From Candidatus Poribacteria bacterium (GTDB lineage Bacteria; Poribacteria; WGA-4E; GCA-2687025), in contig JABGQA010000106.1 in the NCBI GenBank assembly GCA_018644665.1, forward strand, positions 62,001-126,000: a stretch of 64,000 bases of DNA. The letters are read 5' to 3'. Below the pieces are notes generated by a model. That model saw only the letters and a program-made list of their open reading frames with translations, was not told where the DNA came from and did not search any database. A program made the position numbers and the translations under genes. How positions within the stretch are numbered: position 1 is the stretch's first letter; each line of letters opens with the position of its first letter. This document shows positions 53,640 to 61,234 of the stretch, in pieces.

Positions 53640-55864
53640 CCGATCGCGCGCGCGAAACACGCAAAGACTTTGCCCTAGTTCTGGGCTTCCTCGGCGTCGC
53701 CACGCTCGCGTGGGTGGTCGTAGCGGGGCTGTACGGCGTCGCCGTCGCTGGGTTGGCGCGCGTAGCGACCTACGGCGCCGTCGCCAGCTCGACTTGGGCG
53801 TGCATCGCCCTCTACCACGGCCTGCGCAAGGGCCGCGTCGGGTGGATACACAGTGGGCGGCGCGGGGTAGTCGTCTCCGCCGCATTCGTCCTCTTCTCGA
53901 CCTTCTGCCTGCTCTACGCCCTGACCTTCGATTGGTCCGGCCTCGAATACGTGTGGCAGACATCGAAGCCGGGCCAGCCATTCATCTACAAGATAAGCGC
54001 GCTGTGGGGCGGCATGTCCGGGTCGATGCTCTTCTGGGTCGCGATTCTCGCGTTCTGCGCGCTGGTCATGACGTGGAAGAGCCGACACGAAGAGGACGAA
54101 CTCACCAGCTACGCCCTGGGCGCGCTGTCCGTCGTGTTGTTGTTCTACGCCGTCCTGGTGGCCGGGATCATCCCCGGGATCAAGAACCCGTTCGCCCTGA
54201 TCCCGCCGGCGCACATGGCCGCGATACAGGCGGGGCAAGCCGTCCGCGGCATGGGCATGAATCCGTTGCTCCAGACGCCCGCGATGCTCATTCACCCGCC
54301 GAACCTATACGCAGGCTTTGTTGTCTGCACGATTCCCTACGTGTACGCCCTTGGCGCGCTGGCGTCTGGGTCGGGTGGCACGGAGTGGATCACGCGCGCC
54401 CGCCGATGGACGATAGCGGCGTGGCTGTTCCTGACACTCGGCAATGTCATCGGCGGCGCGTGGGCGTATGGCGAGCTGGGTTGGGGCGGCTACTGGGGTT
54501 GGGATCCGGTCGAGAACGCCGGTCTCCTGCCTTGGTTGATGATCACAGCGTTCCTGCACTCCGTCATCATCCAAGAGCATCGGAACATGCTCAAGGTGTG
54601 GAACGTGATTCTCATCGCCCTCACGTTCCTGCTTGTTCTCTTCGGCACGACGCTCGTGCGTAGCGGGCTGCTCTCGTCGATCCACGCGTTCGGTCAGTCC
54701 ACCGAACTGATCGTGTACTTCCTATCGTTCCTCGGCCTGAACGCCCTCGTAGTCGGCGTGATGCTCTGGCGTCGGTGGAACACGCTACGCAGCATGAACC
54801 GCTTCGACTCGTTGCTGTCGCGCGAGGCGTCGTTCCTCCTGAACAACTGGATCTTCGTCGTCGGCGCGGTCGTCGTGTTCGCCGGGACGACGTTCCCGCT
54901 CATCTCAAAGAGCTACTACACCTACATCAAGGGCATTGAGAACCGCGAGATCGCGGTGACCGAGCCCTACTACAACACCTTCATCGTGCCGCTAGGCCTC
55001 ATCCTCCTGCTGCTCACGGGCATCGGGCCGATGATCTCGTGGAAGAAGGCGACGGAATCCAACCTGCGCCGCAACTTCCTCGCGCCCACGCTGGTCGGCG
55101 GGTTGGCGGCTGCGCTGAGTGTGTATCCGTTCTACAAGGTCGGAGCCGCGCACCCGGACGGCGTACCGCTCCTCAAGACGACGTATGCGATCCTCTGCAT
55201 ATTCGCGTCCGCCTTCGTCCTCGCGACGGTGGCGATGGAGTACTACAAGGGCGTCCGCGTGCGCATGCATCGTGGCGCGGGCGGGCCGATTCGCGCGTTC
55301 ATTGAGCTTAACCTGCGCAACAAGCGCCGATACGGCGGCTACATCGTGCATGTGGGCATGGTGCTGTTCTATCTGGGAACGCTCGGCGCCAAGGGCTTCC
55401 AGATGTCCCATCGCGTGGTCCTACAGCCGGGTGAGAGCTACCAGGTTGCGGGCTACACGCTGACCCTCGGGGACCAGTTTCTCGAACGGGGCGGCGAGAG
55501 CGCCTACAGTGCGCCGCGCGGCGTGAAGGGCGCGATACGGGCATCGAACGCGCAGTACAAGGGCGTCAACATCGAGGCCACGCGCGCCAAGGGCGACAGC
55601 GTGATCCTCCGGCCCGCGCTTGGGATATACGACGGCCACGACGGGCCGCCAACGTACGAGTCGGCAATCCTGCGGCGAGGCACGCACGACCTCTACATCG
55701 CGCTCGGTGAGGTGACTCAAGCGGGGGCGGCCGACATGCAGGTGTTCTACAACCCGTTCGCGTGGGTCGTGCTGCTCCTTGCGCCGTTCGTGATGCTCGT
55801 CGGGTCGCTCGTATGCTTGGGCGAGTCGGGCAAAGGCCGCAAGAAGAAGGAGGGCTCGGCATGA
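53636..55864 (+). CDS. ccmF: Cytochrome c heme lyase subunit CcmF
   Basis: 742 residues, GTG 53636 within the ccmE stop. About 15 membrane segments. The tryptophan-rich heme-handling WWD domain is WGGYWGWDPVENAGLLPWL (about 283-301). Conserved His lie in IHPPNLYAGF (about 219) and IIQEHRNMLKVWN (about 311). The periplasmic domain near residues 590-710 (LQPGESYQVAGYTLTL) is well formed. It attaches heme from CcmE to apocytochrome CxxCH sites. Somewhat longer than the usual 630-670 residues. Confidence 0.95.
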   Translation: MTDRARETRKDFALVLGFLGVATLAWVVVAGLYGVAVAGLARVATYGAVASSTWACIALYHGLRKGRVGWIHSGRRGVVVSAAFVLFSTFCLLYALTFDWSGLEYVWQTSKPGQPFIYKISALWGGMSGSMLFWVAILAFCALVMTWKSRHEEDELTSYALGALSVVLLFYAVLVAGIIPGIKNPFALIPPAHMAAIQAGQAVRGMGMNPLLQTPAMLIHPPNLYAGFVVCTIPYVYALGALASGSGGTEWITRARRWTIAAWLFLTLGNVIGGAWAYGELGWGGYWGWDPVENAGLLPWLMITAFLHSVIIQEHRNMLKVWNVILIALTFLLVLFGTTLVRSGLLSSIHAFGQSTELIVYFLSFLGLNALVVGVMLWRRWNTLRSMNRFDSLLSREASFLLNNWIFVVGAVVVFAGTTFPLISKSYYTYIKGIENREIAVTEPYYNTFIVPLGLILLLLTGIGPMISWKKATESNLRRNFLAPTLVGGLAAALSVYPFYKVGAAHPDGVPLLKTTYAILCIFASAFVLATVAMEYYKGVRVRMHRGAGGPIRAFIELNLRNKRRYGGYIVHVGMVLFYLGTLGAKGFQMSHRVVLQPGESYQVAGYTLTLGDQFLERGGESAYSAPRGVKGAIRASNAQYKGVNIEATRAKGDSVILRPALGIYDGHDGPPTYESAILRRGTHDLYIALGEVTQAGAADMQVFYNPFAWVVLLLAPFVMLVGSLVCLGESGKGRKKKEGSA

Positions 55865-56397
55865 CCACTCCCGTCGCGCGCGCCCTGATCTTCGCCGCCG
55901 TGCTCGTCTCGTTGGGTGGGCGCGTCTGCGCGCAGCCCCGGCATGATCTGACGCCTGTCGAGGATCCGTCGAAGCACGTGCACATGCAGCTTACAGGCGA
56001 CCAGCGCGCGGAACTCAAGAAGGCCACACGCCAGGTGCTATGCGCGTGCGGGGGCTGTCCGCCAGTGCTGCTCGACGATTGCATCTGTGCCACCGGGCGT
56101 GATCTCAAGGACGGGATGGCGGCGCAGATGCTCGCCGGAGGGTCGGTCGACCAAGTGGTGGCCGCGTACGTCGCTGAGCATGGGTCCGAGCACGGCGCGG
56201 CCCCACCGAAGGAGGGGTTCAATCTCGTCATCTGGGTCTTTCCGGGGATCGCCACGATAGGGCTTGGCGCGCTCTTCTGGGCGCGTGTGAATCGGTTGGC
56301 GGCCCGCCGGAACGGACGCCCGCGGCCCGACGACTCTCTGCTCGCGACTTACGGGCATCGGATTGAGGGTGAACTGAACGGGCGGGCCAAATCATGA
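55861..56397 (+). CDS. ccmH: CcmH-like thiol protein, copy 1
   Basis: 178 residues from ATG 55861 (ATGA overlap with ccmF). Signal peptide to about residue 24; a C-terminal membrane segment (LVIWVFPGIATIGLGALFW). The Cys motif is VLCACGGCPP with C61, C63 and C66, plus LDDCICAT (C74, C76), richer than the single LRCxxC of classical CcmH. It should reduce apocytochrome CxxCH thiols or hand them to CcmF. Nearly the same sequence is repeated in the next gene. Confidence 0.82.
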   Translation: MTTPVARALIFAAVLVSLGGRVCAQPRHDLTPVEDPSKHVHMQLTGDQRAELKKATRQVLCACGGCPPVLLDDCICATGRDLKDGMAAQMLAGGSVDQVVAAYVAEHGSEHGAAPPKEGFNLVIWVFPGIATIGLGALFWARVNRLAARRNGRPRPDDSLLATYGHRIEGELNGRAKS

Positions 56398-56993
56398 CAC
56401 GCAGCACGGCACGAGAGATGCACCGCTCCGCCGACAGTCCAGTACATCGCCCTCGGCGCGTCCTCAGGGTTGGCGGCATGGCCTGCGCCACGGCCCTCCT
56501 GCTCGCACTTTGCTTCGTGGCGCGCGCGCAACCGGGGCATGATCTGACGCCCGTCGAGGATCCGTCCAAGCACGCCCACATGCAGCTCACCACCGACCAA
56601 CGCGCAGAGCTCAAGAAGGCGACGCGGACGGTCCTGTGCTACTGCGGTTGCCCGCCAACCCTCGTGGACGAATGCATCTGTGGCACCGCGCGCGACATCA
56701 AGGACCAGATGGCCGTCGAGTTGCTTGCCAGCACGCCGCCCGAGGAGATCGCGGAGGCGTACGTCGCGCAATACGGCACGCAATACCTCGCGGCGCCGCC
56801 CAAGGAGGGATTCGACCTCCTCATATGGATTTTCCCGGCGATCGCTTTTGCCGGTCTGAGCGCTCTCTTCTGGGTGCTGGTGAGCCGACTGGTCCACCGT
56901 CGTGAGCACGCGCCGCAACCGGCGCCTAGCCAGGAACTCACGGAGTACCAGCAGCAGATTGAGCGCGAACTCAGCGAACGGAAGAACGCATGA
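56394..56993 (+). CDS. ccmH: CcmH-like thiol protein, copy 2
   Basis: 199 residues, four-base overlap with copy 1. Signal segment at about 28-45 (GMACATALLLALCFVARA), C-terminal membrane segment LLIWIFPAIAFAGLSALFW. Motif VLCYCGCPPTLVDECICGT: C82, C84, C86, C94, C96. The stretch HDLTPVEDPSKHAHMQLT is nearly identical to copy 1, so this is a tandem duplication. The spacing of the central Cys differs (CxCxC versus CxCxxC), suggesting that the two copies have distinct redox roles. Confidence 0.82.
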   Translation: MTRSTAREMHRSADSPVHRPRRVLRVGGMACATALLLALCFVARAQPGHDLTPVEDPSKHAHMQLTTDQRAELKKATRTVLCYCGCPPTLVDECICGTARDIKDQMAVELLASTPPEEIAEAYVAQYGTQYLAAPPKEGFDLLIWIFPAIAFAGLSALFWVLVSRLVHRREHAPQPAPSQELTEYQQQIERELSERKNA

Positions 56994-57457
56994 GCGAAAC
57001 CGGCATGATCGGCCTCGGCCTCTTCGTGTTCGGCCTGCCGACGCTTCTGTACCTCCTACGCCCGGTGCTCACGATGGGGTCCGTCACCGTGGAGGACGAC
57101 CGTTCCGCCCGGGAGGCCCGCGAGCTGATGGCCGAGAGAGAGCGGAGCTACACCGCGCTGACTGACCTCGAATTCGACTTCGAGTGCGGCAAGATTTCAG
57201 AAGCTGACTACGACCGGCTACGCCACGAGTTGATGGTCGAGACTGCGGAGGTGCTGTCCCGCATCGACGAGCGCATCGCCGCCACCGGCGCCGCCGTGCC
57301 GGCCGCGAGCGCGACATCGGCCATGCACGAGGACGCCCTCGAACGCGAGATCGCCCGCCACAAGTCGGGTGGATCGACCGGTAGGCGCGTGTCTTCGGCC
57401 GATCTGGAGAAGGAAATCGAGGCGTTCCGAAGTACGAGGAAAGGGGACTCCTCATGA
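56990..57457 (+). CDS. CcmI-like membrane/coiled-coil protein
   Basis: 155 residues. N-terminal membrane segment (GMIGLGLFVFGLPTLLYLL), then a helical part with YTALTDLEFDFECGKISEADYDRLRHEL, quoted to its core LEFDFECGKISEADY, which is typical of the CcmI/CycH N-terminal region found beside ccm genes. No TPR domain follows; the tail is polar. Likely supports apocytochrome delivery. It overlaps both neighbours by four bases. Confidence 0.7.
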   Translation: MSETGMIGLGLFVFGLPTLLYLLRPVLTMGSVTVEDDRSAREARELMAERERSYTALTDLEFDFECGKISEADYDRLRHELMVETAEVLSRIDERIAATGAAVPAASATSAMHEDALEREIARHKSGGSTGRRVSSADLEKEIEAFRSTRKGDSS

Positions 57458-58665
57458 GGCGTTCGACGATTCTCGCGGCCATCGCACTGTTGGTCGGGAC
57501 AGCCACGCTTGCCGTAGCGCAGGACTTGGCGGGCAGCATCCGCGGCCGCGTGATGGACAGCGCGGGCGGCCCGGTGGCAGACGCGGCTGTGACTCTGGCG
57601 TGGGGCGAAGGCGACGCGGGGGGCGTTCGCGAAGCCGTCACGTCCGCCGACGGCCGCTACGAGTTCCTCGACCTTCCCGTCGACGACGAACTTGCGTTCG
57701 CACTCGAGACAGAAATCGACGGTGTCCCGGTGAAGCGCGAGGATCTGACGCTATCGACGTGGACGCCCGAGATGGTCTACGACCTGACACGCGCTGACAC
57801 GGCATCCGACCCGGCAGACATTCAGGCGGGTCTGACGGTCGTGTTGCCGCCGACCGAGGGTGGAGGACAGGTCGAGGTCATAGAGTTCCTGGATATCACG
57901 AACAACGGTGACTCCCCGTACACGGAAACCGACCACGACGGCGCGCCTATCGGGCTGCACGTGCACATGCCCCAGGTCGCGCACGCCGTGAGCGTGCAAG
58001 GCGAGGAGCTGCAGACGCGGATGGATTCGACGGGTCTCAGCATCGTCGACCCGATCAAGCCGGGTCGCACGCTCGTCACAATCTCCTACCACTTCGAGTC
58101 CGCGCAAACGGTCGACCTGTCGCGCTCCATGCACGCCGCTCTCACCGAGGTGCGGGTGCTCGCGGGGAATCCAGCGTACACCGTCACCTCCCCTTCGTTC
58201 ACGCGGGGCGAGCCGGCCACCATACACGGTGAGAGCTACATCACCTACCAGCGTGGCCCGGCGGCGCCGCACACGCTGGTCGACATCAAGGTGCGTCGCG
58301 GGTCGGCGCCTGCAAGCAGCGGCGTGACCGCGCGGCCCTCGGGCGCGGCCGATACTGGCTCGGTCGTGCTGCTGCTGCTGGTCGGCGCCATCTCCCTGAT
58401 GGCCGGCGGCGCGATCGGCGCGTGGGTAATGCAGAGCCGCCGTTCCGGGCCGGCAGGGGCGCCGGTCTCAGGTGGCTTCGAGCCTGGGTTCATCAAGGGC
58501 TTGAAGGCGTCGGATCTGATGGCGCTCAAGGACGCCCATCTCGAGATGATCGCGCAGCTCGATGAACAGAAGGACTCCAAGGCGCTCTCCGCGGCCGCTC
58601 ACAGTCGGGTTCGCGACGAATACAAGGCGCGCCTCGGCGTTATCATGGAGCGGCTGGGGGGCTAA
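57454..58665 (+). CDS. Exported carboxypeptidase-regulatory-like domain protein within ccm operon
   Basis: 403 residues. Signal peptide (STILAAIALLVGTATLAVAQ). Residues about 28-110 form a carboxypeptidase-D-regulatory-like beta sandwich (GSIRGRVMDSAGGPVADAAVTL, cut here to GRVMDSAGGPVADA). The middle is another beta domain (VEVIEFLDITNNGDSPYTE). A membrane segment at about 303-328 (SVVLLLLVGAISLMAGGAIG) precedes a cytoplasmic helical tail (LMALKDAHLEMIAQLDEQKD). Not a standard Ccm component, yet overlapping on both sides. Its role is unknown; it may link the periplasmic machinery to CcmAB. Confidence 0.72.
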   Translation: MRRSTILAAIALLVGTATLAVAQDLAGSIRGRVMDSAGGPVADAAVTLAWGEGDAGGVREAVTSADGRYEFLDLPVDDELAFALETEIDGVPVKREDLTLSTWTPEMVYDLTRADTASDPADIQAGLTVVLPPTEGGGQVEVIEFLDITNNGDSPYTETDHDGAPIGLHVHMPQVAHAVSVQGEELQTRMDSTGLSIVDPIKPGRTLVTISYHFESAQTVDLSRSMHAALTEVRVLAGNPAYTVTSPSFTRGEPATIHGESYITYQRGPAAPHTLVDIKVRRGSAPASSGVTARPSGAADTGSVVLLLLVGAISLMAGGAIGAWVMQSRRSGPAGAPVSGGFEPGFIKGLKASDLMALKDAHLEMIAQLDEQKDSKALSAAAHSRVRDEYKARLGVIMERLGG

Positions 58666-59357
58666 TGGCGCTCCTCGCGGCCGAGAGCGTGTCGAAGGAG
58701 CTTGACGGACGGCTCGTCCTGCGTGACGCGTCCGTGGAACTGCACCCCGGTCGATGCCTGGCGTTGTTCGGCGCCAACGGCAGCGGGAAATCCACCCTAC
58801 TGCGGATACTGGCCACCCTGTGGCGGCCCACGCGCGGCGTGGTGACGTGGGGCGGCGAACCTGTGTCGAAGCGCCGCGCGGCGTACAGACGCCAGCTCGG
58901 CTACGTTGGCCACGAGTCGCTGCTCTACGGTGACCGCTCGGCGCGTGAGAACCTGCGGTTTTTCGGCGGCCTCTACGGGGTCCCCGACATCGAGCGCCGC
59001 GCGGACGCGCTGCTCGACGAGGTGGGCCTCACACGGTTTGCCGACATCCCCGTACGCGCATATTCACGCGGGATGACGCAGCGCGCCACTCTCGCGCGCG
59101 CTCTGGTGCACTCCCCGCAACTGCTCCTGCTAGACGAGCCGTTCACGGGCCTTGACGCCTCCATGCGCGCCGCCGCCTTGAAGCGACTGCGCATGTCGTG
59201 CGAGGAGGGCGCCGCCGTGTGCCTGGTGACGCACGACCTGGAATCTGGCTACGAGGCGGCTACGGATGTCGCGTTCGTCAGACGGGGACGCGTGGAGATG
59301 TCAGCGGCGACAACGCTGGAGGAACTGCGCGCCGAGTACTCCGGCGAGGGCGGCTGA
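58665..59357 (+). CDS. ccmA: Heme exporter ATP-binding protein CcmA
   Basis: 230 residues. Walker A GANGSGKST (about 36-44), signature YSRGMTQRATLARAL, Walker B LLLLDEPFTGLD and the switch His in LVTHD. The length and context with ccmB/ccmC identify CcmA. With CcmB and CcmC it uses ATP to release heme-loaded CcmE. ATG 58665 shares one base with the preceding TAA. Confidence 0.94.
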   Translation: MALLAAESVSKELDGRLVLRDASVELHPGRCLALFGANGSGKSTLLRILATLWRPTRGVVTWGGEPVSKRRAAYRRQLGYVGHESLLYGDRSARENLRFFGGLYGVPDIERRADALLDEVGLTRFADIPVRAYSRGMTQRATLARALVHSPQLLLLDEPFTGLDASMRAAALKRLRMSCEEGAAVCLVTHDLESGYEAATDVAFVRRGRVEMSAATTLEELRAEYSGEGG

Positions 59358-59360
59358 GTC

Positions 59361-60095
59361 ATGGACACGCCGACGGTGAGCGCAGGCTGGGGCGGTCAGT
59401 TCACGAAGCTAGTGGCGAAGGATTTGGGCCTCCAGTGGCGCAATCGCGAAGCGCTCTACGTCGTCGGGCTCTTCTCGCTTCTTGTCGTGTTGGTGTTTGC
59501 CTTTGCGTACGGCCCGGAATTCGTGCCGCCGGGCCTCGGGCGCGCCGCGCGACTCGGACAACTCGCGAAGCTAGGGGCCGCCATCTTCTGGTCCGCGCTG
59601 GCGTTCGGCGCGGTGATCGCGCTGCACCGTAGCGGCGAGGCGGATCGCGAGTTCGGCGCGATGGGCGCGATTCGGCTGGCGGGTGTCAGTCCCACGGCGA
59701 TTTACTTCAGCAGGATCGTGAGCATCTTCATTGTCCTGACCGCCATTGAGGCCGCGCTACTCCCGGCCGTGATCGTGTTCTTGCAGGTCGAGTCGATGAC
59801 AATGCTGGATGTCGCGCGCATGGCCGGCATCGCGGCCCTCGGGACATGTGGCGTCAGCACGATCGGCGCCTTCGTATCGACGATGACGGCGTCCGCGCGA
59901 GGCAAGGAAAGCCTGCTCTCCGTCGTGCTGCTCCCGTTGGTGGTGCCGTTGCTCATCGCGGCGACCAAGGTTAGCGTGGATGTCTTCGCGTCGCGGGAGA
60001 TATCGGACTGGCGATGGTTCTCGTTGCTCGTCGCGTATCCGATGCTCACCGCGGGCGTCGGGCTCGCGCTCTTCGACTCGCTCTTGGAGGAGTGA
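59361..60095 (+). CDS. ccmB: Heme exporter membrane protein CcmB
   Basis: 244 residues with six hydrophobic segments. The N-terminal LVAKDLGLQWRNREALYVVGLFSLLV and the central EREFGAMGAIRLAG-like region (here EADREFGAMGAIRLAG) match CcmB. Partner of CcmA. It starts four bases after ccmA and ends three bases before ccmC. Confidence 0.92.
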   Translation: MDTPTVSAGWGGQFTKLVAKDLGLQWRNREALYVVGLFSLLVVLVFAFAYGPEFVPPGLGRAARLGQLAKLGAAIFWSALAFGAVIALHRSGEADREFGAMGAIRLAGVSPTAIYFSRIVSIFIVLTAIEAALLPAVIVFLQVESMTMLDVARMAGIAALGTCGVSTIGAFVSTMTASARGKESLLSVVLLPLVVPLLIAATKVSVDVFASREISDWRWFSLLVAYPMLTAGVGLALFDSLLEE

Positions 60096-60097
60096 CC

Positions 60098-60787
60098 ATG
60101 ACTCGGTCGCGGATCAACGGCGCGCTGGCCGTGGTCACGGCGTTGCTCGTGATGGTCGGCGCCACGTTTGTGTTCATCGTCGCGCCCATCGAAGTCGAGA
60201 TGCGGGAGATCCAGAAGGTCTTCTACTTCCACGTCGGCGCGGCGTGGTCGATGTTCGTCGCGTTCACGGTGACGGCGGCGTACGGCATCGTCTATCTCAT
60301 ACGCCGTAACCCCAGGGCGGACGCGATCGCCGGGGCCTCAGCGAGCGTCGGTTGGGTCTACGCAGCCATCGTCTTGCTCACGGGGATGCTGTGGGCGCGT
60401 AGCGCGTGGAACACGTGGTGGAACTGGGAGCCGCGCCTGACGTCCATGCTCGTCCTATGGCTGATGTACGCGGGCTACCTGCTGTTCCGATCCACGACGC
60501 GCGGCGACGCCCGCCGCACGTACTCGTCCGTGTTCGGCATCGTCTCCTTCGTGATGGTGCCCATTGTGTACTACTCGATCAAGATATGGGGCAGCGTCCT
60601 CCACCCGGCGACGAAGACGAAGTGGAACCTCGACAACCGGATGTACTACGGCATGTTGCTCGGAACGCTGGCCATGTCGGCGGCATACGTGCTGCTGACG
60701 CGGCTGCGCGCCGACGTCGATATCGCCGAGCAGGAAGTCGACGCGCTGCGGCAGGAACAACTGTTTGGCGAGAACGCCGAGGGGTAA
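60098..60787 (+). CDS. ccmC: Heme handling protein CcmC
   Basis: 229 residues from ATG 60098, preceded by GGAGG. Six membrane segments. IQKVFYFHVGAAWSMF holds the first conserved His, and the WWD domain is WARSAWNTWWNWEPRLTSML (about 116-135). The second conserved His is in SVLHPATKTK. CcmC loads heme onto CcmE. All known essential residues are present. Confidence 0.95.
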   Translation: MTRSRINGALAVVTALLVMVGATFVFIVAPIEVEMREIQKVFYFHVGAAWSMFVAFTVTAAYGIVYLIRRNPRADAIAGASASVGWVYAAIVLLTGMLWARSAWNTWWNWEPRLTSMLVLWLMYAGYLLFRSTTRGDARRTYSSVFGIVSFVMVPIVYYSIKIWGSVLHPATKTKWNLDNRMYYGMLLGTLAMSAAYVLLTRLRADVDIAEQEVDALRQEQLFGENAEG

Positions 60788-60791
60788 GGGC

Positions 60792-61115
60792 ATGCGGGCA
60801 ACGGTAGCAGTGCTGGCGGTCGTAGCGTTCGCGTGCGGGGTCTACGGCCTGATGAGCGTGGTTCCGGTTGGGGTAAACGCCCAGGAAGTGCGGGACGAGA
60901 TCGACACCATCATCGCGGGCAGTCCCGACGCGTCGCTCGACGAGGCGGTCGAGCAGGCCGTCGCTTACCTGACCCACGAGCAGTCGCGTCGTGTCCGCTT
61001 CCTGTTCATGGCGTACATCGTCATCTGGGCGGCGTTGGGCGCGTACATCATGAGCATCGCACGCCGGCAGACGCGCATCGAGGCCGAAATCGCGCGGCTG
61101 AAGGACAGCGCGTAG
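60792..61115 (+). CDS. ccmD: CcmD-like protein with extra N-terminal membrane segment
   Basis: 107 residues from ATG 60792. The C-terminal part FLFMAYIVIWAALGAYIMSI followed by ARRQTRIEAEIARLKDS is the normal CcmD pattern (one membrane helix, then a basic-acidic helix). An additional N-terminal hydrophobic segment (TVAVLAVVAFACGVYGLM) and a loop of about 45 residues precede it; ordinary CcmD is 50-70 residues. It probably stabilises the CcmABC-CcmE complex. Last gene of the ccm run. Confidence 0.75.
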   Translation: MRATVAVLAVVAFACGVYGLMSVVPVGVNAQEVRDEIDTIIAGSPDASLDEAVEQAVAYLTHEQSRRVRFLFMAYIVIWAALGAYIMSIARRQTRIEAEIARLKDSA

Positions 61116-61234
61116 CGGCGCCGCCCTCCCGAGGCCGAAGCTCCGCCCTTGTCCGCAGAGCGGCCGTCTCTCACGCCCCTCTCGTGGAAGCGGCCGGCGA
61201 CCGACCGGACTGACTAGCCAAAGACGGAGCCGGT

